A stretch of 64,000 nucleotides of DNA from positions 1-64,000 of the forward strand of contig MNCI01016050.1 in the NCBI GenBank assembly GCA_015680685.1, read 5' to 3'. The notes beneath the pieces were generated by a model. The model did no database searches. It was not told where the DNA came from and worked only from the letters and a program-made list of their open reading frames with translations. The DNA is from Gnetum montanum. Lineage: Eukaryota; Streptophyta; Gnetopsida; Gnetales; Gnetaceae. The position numbers and the translations under genes are program-made. Positions 13,042 through 25,460 of this stretch are shown in pieces. Numbering within the stretch: the stretch's first letter is position 1; every line of letters begins with the position of its first letter.

Positions 13042-13724
13042 TAGCTACATTAAGAAGCACGATGGGTCCCTAGTTGGAGATATAAGTAAGAACCTTAGAC
13101 TTCAGTAGAAGTCAAATTATTTCTTGATTTTATTTTGGCCCAAAAGAATCAACATAGATAGCCTTCCTAATAACTTAGAAGAGATCATTACCAATAAGAT
13201 CTCATTGATTCCTAAAAAAATAAACTAGAGAGCCATCATAACCTAAATCCTTAGCAATGCTTAATTTAAAACATATCTCTTCAAACTTAGCCCAAGTAAT
13301 ATTAACTTCTAAAATTTACAACATAGTAGAATTAACTAGAATAGGATAATTAATAATAGGTACATTAAAGAAAGAAATATTCATAGGGATAGTAGTAAAT
13401 AAAGCTTTAAAATAATTTATAATATACAAAAGGAGCATGTTACAACTAATGCTAATGGGATCATTAATTAAAATTTTATCTAATGGAATCATTAATTAAA
13501 ATTTTATCTAAAGAATTCTAAGAAGATGAACTATTTAGATATTTGAAAATTTTCTTATAGTATTCATCTTTAATTTTTAAGCAAGTAATTCTACTACTGA
13601 TTAAGATTCTTTGTATCCTATAAATATCACACTATTGAAAAGATGATCAAGCTCTAGCAAAATCCTCATGAACTTGTAAGTTGAAAGGATCTTCAACTAA
13701 CTAAACTAAAATTTGTTCAATAAT
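13042..13724 (-). pseudogene. LINE reverse transcriptase, upstream segment
   Basis: Minus-strand frames give the part of a plant LINE that comes before the 1130-3149 piece. A linker region (KIKDEYYKKIFKYL near 13550) is followed by the conserved block around DLGYDGSLVYFFRNQWD-like sequence (family form: PGPDGF...FF...W). Near 13060 comes GPIVLLNVA, matching the RPISLLNVAYKIIAK motif. The motif is cut at that point by element A and continues at 3149. Its right edge is the end of the E2 LTR at 13725. Stops and frame changes show it is dead. Confidence 0.7.
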
Positions 13725-14587
13725 TGATGACTAGCAGGTATTCATACACCCAACCATATAAATCACTAGCATGCATGCATGATCTGGTTGAATTCCATGG
13801 ACTTTATTTACCTACATGATTGATATTCCTCAATAGTGAATTATGTAGTTGCTATTCAGTATCTTCCCAATTAATACTTGTATCAATCTATACGTATTGT
13901 TGTGTGGTTGAGCTATAAGATATGTATTTTCATATTTTTTATTGCTTTATCCACTTACTAAATGATTAAGTAAATAAAGATTTAATATTTAAATTAACTA
14001 ATTAATTAACTACTTCATTAAATAACTAGCCTAAACATGGAGTATCCATTCCCACTTTCTATCCACATCCTAAATGTATATTAATACTATTGGATTACTA
14101 AGTATATACTACTAAGCATACCAAGTATCCATTGCTAGGATTACTAAGCATTAATATACCATGCTCAATGTGGTTGTACTCATGATGCTTACAAATGATA
14201 ATATTATTCACTTAATAATTAGAAAGTAAATTTCATGTAAAGTAAGTTGCAAGAAACTAAAGTTATGCTAATCAAAGTTCTATAATGGATAGAAGAAATC
14301 TCAATTTTATTTTCGCTCATGCAAATGTGACTAGGTATATATGCACTTAAATAAAATATTGTACAATCACTTAAATCCATGATATTAGCACTCAAAGAAA
14401 AAATATTCTAACTTCTATAAGAAGAAACTATAATAGTTCAGCTAAGGCAATGATTGAAGGGTACCATAAATGCTAGGAGTGTATGTATTTATATAGGTAC
14501 TGCTTACATTAGCAAATCTTGAGATATGTCAATGGGGCTATATCAATTGACATGCATTGACGTAGCTGTCTTATTGATATTTCATCA
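13725..14587 (-). repeat. 3' LTR of E2
   Basis: 863 bp on the minus strand. On that strand it begins TGATGAAATATC at 14587 and ends CTAGTCATCA at 13725, with the same internal landmarks as the other E LTRs (TATA-like motif, CACAAGTG block). It is preceded on its own strand by the G-rich tract ATGGAGGTA. It abuts the LINE remnant on the left. Confidence 0.8.
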
Positions 14588-14821
14588 TACCTCCATTACT
14601 GAATAAAGACTCATCCTCAGGTAAGTAAAAAAGGAATCAACCTTCTTACAAAGTTTAAATATGAAATTTTACTAACTAACTAACTAATTAACTAACTCTA
14701 ACTGACTCTAAGTCCCATGTTATATGAATTACAAAATTTGGTGCATTTTACAATAAAAATATGGGCACTTAGACAAAAATTACCATGAGCTTATTGAATG
14801 GATGGAGGTATGATATAGTCT

Positions 14822-17594
14822 TCACATAGTGCCTATGAGTGGAGGCTCTTGTAGCTCTAAGGACCCATCAACATCTCCTAGTGCTATTAGAGGTTGATGC
14901 TATCCTACTGCTACTAAAAACTTGAAGGCATCCAAAAGTGCTTTTATTTTCTCCTTTTTGCTTTGTAGGTTGTATATGGCCCAGGCTACTTCACCTAGAT
15001 TAGCCAGTGCTAGGATTTTCCATGGGCATAACAATGAAGAAAACATCTCCTTCATGTTGATGAACCAAGCTACAAATGTTTTACATTCAACATCAAACAT
15101 TTTGACAAGGTTTTGTATCTCCTTGTAGTTTTTCATCCTCCTTGCTAGGTTCTTAGTAATAAATCATTGATCTATAGATTTGGTTAAGAGAACTTCAAGC
15201 TTCATCTTGGTTATCTCCAACTTTTATTTTGTATCTTTTGGAGCTTAAACTCCACCTCATAGAGGTAAGAGCTAGTGACCTACTTCTCTAACTTGGTTCT
15301 TTGCCTCCCTACTATTAGCATTACCATGTTTGCATAGCAGAGATTGGCAAGCTCCATGTATTCTATCATCTCTTTGATTTGAAACTCCTTTAGATGGATT
15401 TTTAATTAATTATATGTATTTAGTCCATCAAATATGGGATACCACATATTACCTATTTTCTAAAGTTATTGGATAGCCTCATTAACCTTTGCCTTGATCA
15501 ATTTGATTTCTTTTTCACTGACCTCTTTGAGTAGCCTGACTTGGTTCCTATAGTGATTCTTTAATTTTTCAAATATCAAGGCCTCATTCTTCTAGGTGGA
15601 AAACTCAATTGCAATCCTCTAGTGAAGGGTATGATCCTTCTCCATTGAGAGATTCCTATTTTTAGCAGCTAATCTTCTCAAAACCAAGTTTACCTTAGCA
15701 ATTTTCTCCTATTGCTAGTACATATATTTAATCATTTGAATTTTTTTCTTAGCATTTTGTAGATAATGGTTATCTTAGGTGACGACCAAGTTCTCCTTGC
15801 AAACTTGTGATAGGTCATGGTTAGTGGTATTTGTCATTACATCTAACATACATGCATTAAATATCACCATTTTCTTGGCATTCTTAGCCTCCTGGTACTT
15901 CTATTAAAGTTTTTGAAAAGTTTCATCTCATGTTAGCTTAGGCTAAAGAATGGCAGGATCAAAGAGATAGGCTCACAATTCTACAGTCTCAATGATCAAC
16001 TATCGGTTAGTAGTGGGGGCCTCCTTAATTTATGCATTCACTATTAGCAATTTACCCTTATCTATAAAAGTTACGACTGGTTGGCTATGATATCATCTAG
16101 GAGATCAAAGATTTCTAGTAGTTGCTCAACTTCCACTATTTGTTCTAATATTTCTTTGTGTTGGGAAACACTCATCCATCCACTCCCTACTCCTACTGAT
16201 GCATGGATGCCTACCATAGTAATAATGTTTAGTATCAATGCAGTAGAAGCATTGAAGGATTATACAAATCTATCTACCACCACCTTTGTTGCTATCTCTT
16301 GATCCTTGTGTTGCATGACTAGGACCATCACCCCTTCTCCTTCATCAAACATGAGAGACAAGGTTGTGACATTCCTTATAATTTTGGAAAGTTCTTGTTC
16401 AGGAACAAACACAGTGACTTTTTTAGCACTTGGATTGGATCAAATGGATGATTGGTTACTTTGTGTAGAGAATAGGAGCAAAATCTCATTGTCTAGCTAA
16501 AAATGGTTCTTGCAATCTTGTTTAAGTGGCATATGATTGGATAGTATATATATGATTTTCCACCTTGTCTAGATCCTTGTTGTTGTTACTGTTGTTGCTT
16601 TGGAAGTTTTTTGAGGCACTCAGGATCTACAAGAATCTTTAGTGTTGTTTCTAGTGCTACATGTGATGGTGATGGTGGCTACTCCTCTTCTTGAAGCTTT
16701 GCAATAGCCTTGTTTTTTATCATCTCATAACATGATGTGATAGGCATGTGATGGATCACGTCATCAAAATAGTAAGCTCTTCCTTCCTTTTTATATAGTT
16801 TTCTAGTTAAGCATGGAAAGGGAAGTGTCTTCCTACTCTTCTTATTTTCCTTTAAATGCTTTTTTTATTTCAAGAAAGATGAGTTAGGATAGGTTGATGG
16901 GGAATTTTCTATTTAGAGTTGCACATGTCTTGGCAGAAAAGGTTGTTACCTTACTTAGCCTTACCATTGGCTTAAGGTAATAGATCATGATCTTAAAATA
17001 GGCTCTTTCTACCTCCATAGTACCACTGGATTTATTCCATCTTTGCTTTAGGATCCATCTGCATTGAGATCTCTGCTAGCTTGGCCCCATGGCTTCAATT
17101 GAGTAGGAGATGGTAATGTCCTTTATTTTGACTAATGCATCTTCTTATTAGTTTTTCTAGAAAAGATAAGTTTTCCCCATGTACCATTTCCCACTGTTAG
17201 AGAGAATGGACCAGAGAGAAGACCCCTATAACTATGCCCTAACCTCTTCTGGTATCAATTATAAGATTGGACCGAAGTTTAATTCTTGCAAGATTGAACT
17301 TTAAACCTCCTTGGTTCAGATCATCTCTAGGCAAGCTTCAATAAGTATGACCTCTAAGTTAGATCTTGGTTTTGAGATCTCATCCTACCTAGATTGGCTC
17401 ATTTCTATAATAGGAATCTTCCTAATAGATTCCACCTCAAGCTCCTCTTGAAGAGGCCTAATAGCAAGTGTAGCCTTATTTTCTTACTCCTAGGATTATT
17501 ATTGCTATGATTATTATTAGTCCATTCCTTCTTTGGGTTACTTCTACCTAGGCTGCAATGGCCCTCCTACCTATAGTCCTCTCTTAGATGCCAT
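14822..17594 (-). pseudogene. E2 extra ORF (plant transposon-like domain plus coiled coil), decayed
   Basis: Copy 2 of the E-family extra ORF, about 924 codons long, with start ATGGCATC at 17594 and stop TGA at 14822. The order is the same as in E3 and E4: proline- and glutamate-rich N-terminus, globular WPI/AYFKI domain at roughly residues 120-290, polar linker, long coiled coil, and the C-terminal motif KEKIKALLDAF near 14940. An open stretch of 78 codons at 14900-15136 keeps the frame near the C-terminus, but in-frame stops elsewhere, often TAG, make it non-functional. It lies between spacer and LTR. Length agreement with E3 (951 codons) and E4 (948) argues that this was one real protein. 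Confidence 0.75.
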
Positions 17595-19141
17595 CTATGA
17601 TCACAAACATAATCCATGATTAGCTCCTAGGCATAACTTTTATTCCCTTTAAATACCTTCCTTTATTAGATTAGGTAATGTTCATTCCTTAGACGTTAGT
17701 ATTTTATCATTAAGTACTTGTTTTATGATCATATACTTTTGATGTTATTTTATTAATTTTTAATGGAGGTTAATTATTGATATTAAATTTTTGTGATTAT
17801 TATTTTAATATCCTATTCATGGGAAGTTATAAAAATTTCAAAAAAAAATTTATGAGAACCTAAGGTTTGAGGCCCTCACGATGTAGAGCATAACTTCAGT
17901 AGCTCGAGGATCAAACAATGGGTAAAATCAAGTAAGTGGTTTGGAAATTATGGTGCTTGGAAGGTACTTTGGCTCTAAAAGTGGAAAAAACTCCTCTAGC
18001 ACTTTAACAAAATGTTGAAAAATAAGCTAAGTGTCATGCATATGTATAGGATTTTTACCTTGCATTAATGGGGATGTGTTAACTCATCGCATTGCATTAA
18101 TGGGGATGTGTTGATGAAACTATTCTTAAGTATATTTTCACTTTGAAAATGAAGGAATTTTGGAAAAGTTTGAAGATGAAACAAGAGCCAAATAGAATCC
18201 AAAAAGATGTAGAATGATGGAAATAATATGAAAGAGGGTATGTTTGACTAAAAGGAAGTAATTAGGGTATATTGGATGAGTTCTTTGAGGATGTTTTGAT
18301 GTTAAATAAAGGAAAATTGGATGTTGTGATGCTATCAAGATTATTGATTACGTAAGCAGCCCATGGTTAGGGACTTTAACTTAAGGCAAACTAAAGGAAA
18401 TGCAAGTGGGTCCTTCCCAAAGTAGACATATGTTTATTATGCCCTTGCATACCTTTATCACAAGAAGTCCATAGGCACCAAGGATGATTAATGATTGGTT
18501 GAAGTTAAATTTCATATTCATTGAAGGAATTGTCCTAGTGTTATGCTATCTAGAAAATAAACTTATCAATTTTCCATTGTATGAGATAATGAGGTGTTAG
18601 AAAATGAAGTGAGAAAATGATAGATATAAAGAATGGTTGATGGATATATGCATCCTAGTCACATGAGATTCTTGGTGAAAATTTTAATTAAATGGTCTAA
18701 TATCAATTTGTTCCAAGTCTAGACTAGGTCCATTTCATTCACAATGATCTTGCATTGACATGTTCCTCCTTTTCACTCATCAAAAGTTCATTACAACTAC
18801 AAAGAACAATCATCACTCCAAGAGAAGAAGTAAATAGAGTCTTAGTTAGAAGGGTATCTTCAAACATAGGTAACATGTCTTTCCAATGTCATAACCAGAG
18901 CTTGTAGCCCATTATTAAGTTGAAGGGGTATGCTTTGAATTTCCATTATTTTTATATTTTTTTTCTTACAAGAAGCACATCATGAAAAGGCATTCTTCCT
19001 TTTATGGTTTACAATAGAAGTCATGATATACTAGTGGAGAATCATAGAACTTAAGAAGAAAGTTGAGAGAAGAATACAATAAATCTCCTTAAGGGCACAC
19101 CTGTTTTCATTCCCACTTACTCCTTTCTAAGTTTGTTTTAT
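17595..19141 (-). mobile_element. E2 pol-to-extra-ORF spacer
   Basis: Non-coding in all frames I checked. It shares blocks with the E4 spacer, for example the ATGCAAGT(G/A)GGTCCT...CCCTTGCATA region at 18395-18455, which matches 56450-56500. In E2 the spacer continues into the misplaced contig 19404-19951. Confidence 0.6.
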
Positions 19142-19402
19142 AACAAGATCATTTGCTACTTTTAGTGGTAGTGTGAAGGAACCTTCATGTTTCCATGATG
19201 AAGACTTCAAATGGAACAAATGGCATGGGTGGATGTCATGAGATCATTGCTTAATAACACCAAAAAATTAACAATTTATTAGTAGAGAGCATAATCCAAG
19301 AATAAAATTTATTCTTTTGGTTAATCAATCATAATATTAATAGCTACATTGAATAAATTTCCAAAATTTGCAATAGCAATAAATAAAATCAAATATTTCT
19401 AA
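19142..19402 (+). repeat. Left arm of perfect 261-bp inverted repeat
   Basis: The reverse complement of 19691-19951 with no mismatch that I can see. It ends exactly at the N at 19403. It is interpreted as the end of one contig that overlaps the end of the next contig, which was placed in the wrong orientation. Confidence 0.9.
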
Positions 19403-19403
19403 N
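19403..19403. other. Assembly gap (single N)
   Basis: A single N directly at the inner end of the left inverted-repeat arm. A second N at 19952 ends the right arm. Confidence 0.9.
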
Positions 19404-19690
19404 AATGTCATAAATTTAGCTGGCACACAAATTTATATAGGTGAGATAAGACACTATGTTGACGTGTACATGTGGAAGCACCAAACCACAAGTCGACGAG
19501 ATCCCATTGATGCTGTCAATGCATGATGACTCATCAACCATCCATTATAACATCTTGATAAGGATGACTGATTTTTCACATTTTTGTTTTGGAACATTGT
19601 TGATATATTTTCCATTTTTCTTAATATTTTATTAATTATTTTATATATTTTCTCTTCTTTTCTTTTCTTCTTTGTTAATTTCATTCAGTC
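19404..19690 (-). other. Misoriented contig: start of E3 5' LTR (19404-19536) and E2 spacer (19537-19690)
   Basis: On the minus strand 19536-19404 reads TGATGAGTCATCATGC... and aligns with the first 133 bases of the E3 3' LTR at 31407-31539, including the TATA-like motif. Positions 19537-19690 on the same strand resemble the end of the E4 spacer (AACAATGTT...AAAACAAAA near 57685-57715). Flipping 19404-19951 makes both neighbours continuous. About 90 bases of LTR, judged from 31540-31629, are then missing at the second N. Confidence 0.8.
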
Positions 19691-19951
19691 TTAGAAATAT
19701 TTGATTTTATTTATTGCTATTGCAAATTTTGGAAATTTATTCAATGTAGCTATTAATATTATGATTGATTAACCAAAAGAATAAATTTTATTCTTGGATT
19801 ATGCTCTCTACTAATAAATTGTTAATTTTTTGGTGTTATTAAGCAATGATCTCATGACATCCACCCATGCCATTTGTTCCATTTGAAGTCTTCATCATGG
19901 AAACATGAAGGTTCCTTCACACTACCACTAAAAGTAGCAAATGATCTTGTT
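19691..19951 (-). repeat. Right arm of perfect 261-bp inverted repeat
   Basis: Exact reverse complement of 19142-19402, immediately followed by N at 19952. Under the flipped-contig reading it is the same DNA as the left arm, not a second copy. Confidence 0.9.
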
Positions 19952-19952
19952 N

Positions 19953-20536
19953 ACGAATCTTTATACAAGCAATGATGTACCTAGATGCCTTGGTGTAAAC
20001 AGCAATAAAGATGAACTTTCATCATAAACCTTGTAGCACTTGGACTTAGTGCAATATTTACTTTAATTCATTTATTATTTATACAATTTATTTTTATGCT
20101 TTTAATTAATTGATTAATAGTAGATAATTAATACACATAAGTACAACCATCTCGAGCATACAATTAACACTTAGTAACATAGTAGGGTTGCAATGTGTTC
20201 AAGATGTGTACAGTAGATGGGAATGGATGGTTATGTAAGGATTAGTTAAATAATTAATTATTTATTATATTAATTAAATATTTAATTACTTTATTTTTGG
20301 CACTTTGGAAAACTAAATGAAAAACTTAAAAATGATAAAAATCATAGGCCTCAGTTACACTTAACCATACCATTACACCTCACAAGTGGAATTGGGAAGA
20401 CAATAATCACATCTTTGAGATTCACTACCTAGGCAAAGTGTACTTAGAGAGCTAAATTCTACAAATTTTGACTAGATATCTTAGTGAACATTAGTGATTC
20501 ATATGGTTGGGCATAGGAATTACTAGCTACTCATCA
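19953..20536 (+). repeat. 5' LTR of E3, remaining part
   Basis: Aligns with 31630-32180 of the 3' LTR and then continues through TGGTTGGGCATAGG to the terminal CTCATCA at 20530-20536. It contains the AATAAAG signal near 20007. The first part of this LTR is in the misoriented contig to the left. Confidence 0.85.
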
Positions 20537-20537
20537 T

Positions 20538-20555
20538 TAGCATCATTGCCTAGGA
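20538..20555 (+). other. Primer binding site of E3 (tRNA-Asp type)
   Basis: An 18-base match to the TGGCGCCGTTGCCGGGGA site typical of Athila/Tat elements, one base after the LTR. Almost every difference is G to A or C to T, as expected from decay of methylated cytosines. Confidence 0.7.
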
Positions 20556-20686
20556 TTTTAGTTAGCTACATGTGCTACCTAGAAGTTAGTGAAATTATAT
20601 AACAAAGTTGTAATAAATCCTAAAGTTGATATCATTAGAAAAATAATAATAACCAAAAAAGCACAATTCTTTTCTTCTGGTCTAAT

Positions 20687-23229
20687 ATGCCTTGTTCTCA
20701 TAGGGGAGATTCTCTACCACCAAATGAAGGAAATTCCAACCAACAAAGGTGTGAAGGTCCAAAACCACCTATGTCCTAATAATGCAAAATATACTATACT
20801 CATCTAGATAAGTATATTCCATACTTCACCTTCATGTTTTATTAGGATGAATATATGCAATGGAAGAACATGGAGGACAACATTGTGTTATTACCTGATT
20901 AATTAGTTCCTCTGATGCTGCTCCACACTCTCATGAAATTGGGCATTGTAGGGATCAATGATGAATACATTGTGCAAGATCATGACTATTAGGATTATCA
21001 TTCCACTAAGGCACAATGGAAGAAAGATCAACAATAGGAGGCCCGCTACAAGGTGTCAAAGAAAAAATGATTGACAAACTCTCTATTCATGCTATGCCAA
21101 AAGGAAGGAGAGGATCCCTTCTCACAAGGTTTTCAATACACTAACTTTCCTTCCCTTTTCTTTAATGAAGGGGCCCTTAACCAAAATTTATAGTCCACTA
21201 TAAATAACTTTGGTTCAGGGAATAATGAGTCCCATGAGCATGGGGGCTCCAAAGGAGGGATTCAAGGCAGGAATAAGGACAAGCACCATGATAAAGATAA
21301 ATATGGTGATTGTGGCTGTGACTAAAGAAGAGGAAGTAGCAAGCACTATTCTGGTGCTAGTCCTCCTTCATCTTTTCCTTTAACATCCTCATCTTATTGA
21401 AGTTGTAGAGGATGAGACCATGCTGGAGGTGATCAACAACATAGTGATGATCATAGATCAAACTAGAATAGTAGAGACCAGGGGTGTGGGCATTCAAGGA
21501 AGGCCCATCACCATGAACAAAGGAACAACATAGGGCTTCATGGCCATCATAGGGATCATGATTATGATGAGCCTTTGCTTGCAATCAAAAACATGTTGAA
21601 CACCATGAAGACTATGAGAATTCCAAAAAGGCATGTGAAAGATAGCTAGATCAAATAGTTGGACATGAATAATAGTCCCAAGTTTGGAGGATAAAATTCT
21701 GATCCACAAAATCATCTCCAAGCCTTTCACGATGACTATGCCTTACAGAATGTGGGAAAAGAATGGAAAAAATTGAAGTCATTCCATTGGACACTCATCA
21801 AGGGGGTTGAAAGTTGGTATAGGTATTTAGAACTAGAATTAATCAAATGATGGAGTATAATTCTTGAACTCTTCAATGACAAGTATCAAACATACTCCCG
21901 AGTGTCTAATCTAAGAAAGAGGATCGATGGGTAGAAGAAATGAACACATGGATCCTTGGATGTAGCCATGAAAAGATATTACTCATTATTACACTAATGC
22001 CTAGGCCATGGCTTTTCTTAAAGGGAGTAGCTTTGTCATATCATAGATGGGATCTAAACATAAATGACAAGAACTCTTAGGATCTATGTCCAAGGGAGAC
22101 TTTCAAAACTAAGAGCCCATCAAAACCAAAGGCTGATTAAGTAGGTGGACAAAAAAGAAGGAGAGTTAAGAAAAAGGAAACGTATGAAAGAGTACAACCA
22201 AGATCCTTCCATCTGCAAAAGGGAGATCTGCTTTTGTGATAATGAGGAGGAGGCACCACTTGATGAAGTGGTGCAATGTAAAACCTTACTAATATAAAAA
22301 TATATTTCTGAAATATCAGCCAAGGTAAATAAAATATAGGACTCTTTAGATAATAAATTCTAAAATACCCTTAGAACTACTGAAGAGTTCAAAGAATAAG
22401 CTATTGGTCATGACTAAAGGAGAATGAAGGAAGCTAAATGTGCCCATCAAAGGGGTTAAGACAAAGCTACTAGCATTGAAGAAGTTTCATATTCTAAGAT
22501 AGATGATGATGATGGATGTGAAATTTGTCAATACAAGCATCCTAAAGTATGTTGTCCAATTGTGTTACACTTGCAAGAATCTAGGATGTATGTGCTAAAT
22601 CTTATATTAGCAAAAAGGTAAGCACCCAAGAGGTTACCTTATCCTTAAGGAAACCATAGGCAGTTCCACCAACAAGCTTATTGTTCAAGTGAAGCTCCAC
22701 CTCAACCTCATGAGTAGTACCAGTAATGTCAACACCCACAATCATTGGGGATGCTACCACCAAGGTAGTAGTACCCTTACCGACAACCAAATCCATATGG
22801 ATACTATGTTTAGTAGCCCATTTCTCTACTGAGTACTATTACTACCCTTCTAAGTACTATAAAGCACAATCTCCAAGAGGGGGATCCCAATTTCCATATT
22901 ACCCTTCTTATCCTTATGCACCTATACTACCATTTTCAAATCAATTTCCACTCACTCCATCCATGCAGGGTGAAATTCTAGCCTAGTTGCAGCAAAGAAA
23001 TGCCACAATGGCTATTAACATAAAACTAGCTCCCTAGTTGAATGGTTTAGAGAATAATCCCCAATAAAGACCTTTATTTTGAACCAATAGTCCTACTAAG
23101 CCCTCATAGATACCTGTGGTTGATGGCCCTACTTCTCCTTTATCCTCTACAACACCATTTGAGATCCCTTCAAGCCAAGCACCTTCCAAAGTACATACTA
23201 TAATGTTGACCCATGTAGTCACAGATTAG
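20687..23229 (+). pseudogene. E3 gag, decayed
   Basis: The start ATGCCTTGTTCTCATAGG aligns with the E4 gag start (MSSSHRRDG). A conserved THLDKYIP/THLDEYVP block follows. The retrotransposon gag domain is at about 21660-22080 (KSFHWTLIKGVESWYRYLE, then LFNDKYQTYSRV and a RYYSLLH-CLGHG block). A cysteine block CEICQYKHPKVCCP lies at about 22530. The tail at 22700-23200 is rich in Tyr and Pro (YYPSYPYAPILP). Gag would package the RNA into cytoplasmic particles. Numerous TAG and TGA codons make it non-functional. Confidence 0.75.
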
Positions 23230-23640
23230 ATAAAGATGGACCACCTTCCCAAGAAGAGATTTGATCCTGGGAGTTCCCTCATTTACTTGCAAATCACTAA
23301 GAATTACAAGGCCCTTCTAGACTCAAGTTCTAGTGTCAATTTGATTTCATATGAAATGTAAAAATCCTAAAACCTACCTCCTCTCAAGAAGAGCAATATT
23401 CATCTTCAGTTAGCAGATCAGTCCATCACTATCTCCTTGGGATTGATGGAGGACATTGTGACCACTATCTATGGGTGGTTATATCCTGCTAAATTCTTGG
23501 TGATCTGAGTAGACAACTATAAGGGAGACTTCCCAGTCATAATGGGAAGAGCTTGGCTAAGTACAATAGATGCACAGTTGGGAATTAGAGACCTCTAATT
23601 GAAAATTTCCAAGGAAAATGACATATGGAAAGATTGAGAG
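23230..23640 (+). pseudogene. E3 retroviral-type aspartic protease
   Basis: The order matches E4 61402-61064: SLIYLQITKNYKALLDSSSS, then NLPPLKKSNI, ADQSI, GLMEDIVTT and IMGRAWLSTIDAQLG. The active-site Asp is present, but the usual DxG triad reads DSS, so the fold's catalytic turn is damaged. Stops occur at 23360 and later. It would have processed the Gag-Pol polyprotein. Confidence 0.75.
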
Positions 23641-24079
23641 GAAGCACATTTTATGCATTGCATATAGTAACACAAGGTGCCATTGCATGCAGAAATTATG
23701 AATAGTGAAAAGTACAATAATCATGGCATGCAAGCAATGTGTAGATGTCACAGAAATCCAAAGGTACATATATGTAGTAGCCACAAAATATGAAGACACC
23801 CAATGGATGACAGTTAAATCTAAAAGCAACTCAACTTTGTGCATTGAATAAACTAAGAGCTTAACAAGTGCCTACATTGAAGCATGGACAAGATGGAGCA
23901 AATCCATCACCAACTCTTTGATGAACCTGATGACACCAATTAGGGAGAGTTAAAGATGCCTAAGAGCTTTAAACAAGAGCTCATTGAGTTAAAAAATTTA
24001 TTGGCTAGAATGAAATATGCTTTTCTAAATAATGGCAAGTTGATCATTATTAATGCTAACCTTGCTCCTATAAAGAACA

Positions 24080-25460
24080 AGAATCTATTGGAGGTGATCA
24101 ACAAATGGCCAACGACCTTTGCTTAGTCATATCATGAGATGACTTGAATTGATCCAAGGATATGCCAACATTGCATCTACATAAATGCCTCCATTAAACT
24201 AAAGAGGTAGTCATAGTGGTGATTTAACCCTAAACTAAAGCATACTATCAAAGAGCATATTGAACAACTCCTCAAGGTAGGGTTCATCTATCCCATTTTG
24301 AAAGCAAGTGGGTTAGCTCACTTGTGATAGTACTAAATAAAGATGAGAAATGGAGGGTTTGCATTAACTTCAAGCTATTGAACATGGCAACATACAAGGA
24401 TCATTTTCTATTACCATTTTTGGACCAAGTATTCGACATCATTTCTAGGCATTGCTTCTATAGCTTTATGGATGGTTATAGTGGTTATAACCAAATCCCA
24501 ATTACACTAGAAAATCATGCTAAAAAAAACATTCACAAGTCCCTAGGGAACTTTTTCATATAGAAAGATGTCATTTGACCTATGCAATGCACCTACCACA
24601 TTTCAATGCCTTGTCCTAAGAATTTTCCAACATCTTATTAGTGGTGGGGTAGAAGTCTTTATGGATGACTTCTCCACCTATGGGGCTACATTCGAGCAAG
24701 CTCTATACCATCTTGAGCAAGTGCTAAAAAGGTGTGTAGAGATAAAAATTATGCTTAACTAGTAGAAAAGCCACTTGATGGTCTAGGAGGGCATTGTGTT
24801 TGGATATTAAATTTTAAAGAAAGGGATCAATGTGAATTCTAAAAAAATAAGGGTCATTCAAGAAATCACCTGATAGCCAAAAATAGTTAAAGATGTCAGG
24901 TCATTCCTTGGTCATACTAATTACTATCGACGATTCATTGAGAATTTCTCTAAGATCACTAAACCATTGGTGGAGCTAACAAAGAAGGATGCTTCATTTT
25001 TTTGGAAGAAGAAATGAGAATATGCATTCTAGCAACTCAAGTACAAGCTTGTGGAAACCCCTATTCTATAAGCATCTCCTTGGTCTAGCCACTTTTACAT
25101 CATAATGAACACATCCAATTATGCCTTGGGAGCCATGCTCATGTAGTTGGATGATCAAAAATATCTTTAATACATCCACTACATGAGTAGAATCATTGTG
25201 AGTGTGTAGCTAGTCTACACCATAATGGAGAAAGAATTGATGGTAGTGGTGTTCACCTTGGAAAAGTTCAAGTACTATGTGCTTGGGTACAAGGTGTTTG
25301 TGCACATTGATCATAGTGCAATCTAATTCTTGATGAATAAGCTAATGGTGAGCCCCTTTGTCATATGATGGCTTATGATCTTACAGAAATTCAATCTCAC
25401 TATGGTAGATTGAAAGGAGACTAAGAAAGCAGTTGCTGCCACTTTTCTTGGTTGAGATGG
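24080..25460 (+). pseudogene. E3 reverse transcriptase and RNase H
   Basis: RT begins before 24300. Visible motifs are KWRVCINFKLLNMAT, FLDQVFDIIS, SFMDGYSGYNQIPI (motif A), SFDLCNAPTTFQ, and the catalytic FMDD at 24658-24669, then [16 protein letters not shown] and LTKKDAS blocks. RNase H shows TSNYALGAML near 25110, KELMVVVFTLEKFKYYVLGYKVFV near 25230, and HIDHSAI near 25305. The motif wording (PLPF.DQVLD, DGYSGYNQI) is that of Ty3/gypsy Athila/Tat elements. Stops include W-to-TAG at about 24760 and Q-to-TAG at about 24784. Confidence 0.85.

Noticed and set aside
19142-19951. A foldback (hairpin) transposon or siRNA-producing inverted repeat
   Set aside because: The arms end exactly at Ns and flipping the middle contig repairs two neighbouring elements. 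An assembly error explains it better.
24323-24762. An active reverse transcriptase gene
   Set aside because: Although the FMDD motif is intact, stops break the frame on both sides and the integrase core is deleted.
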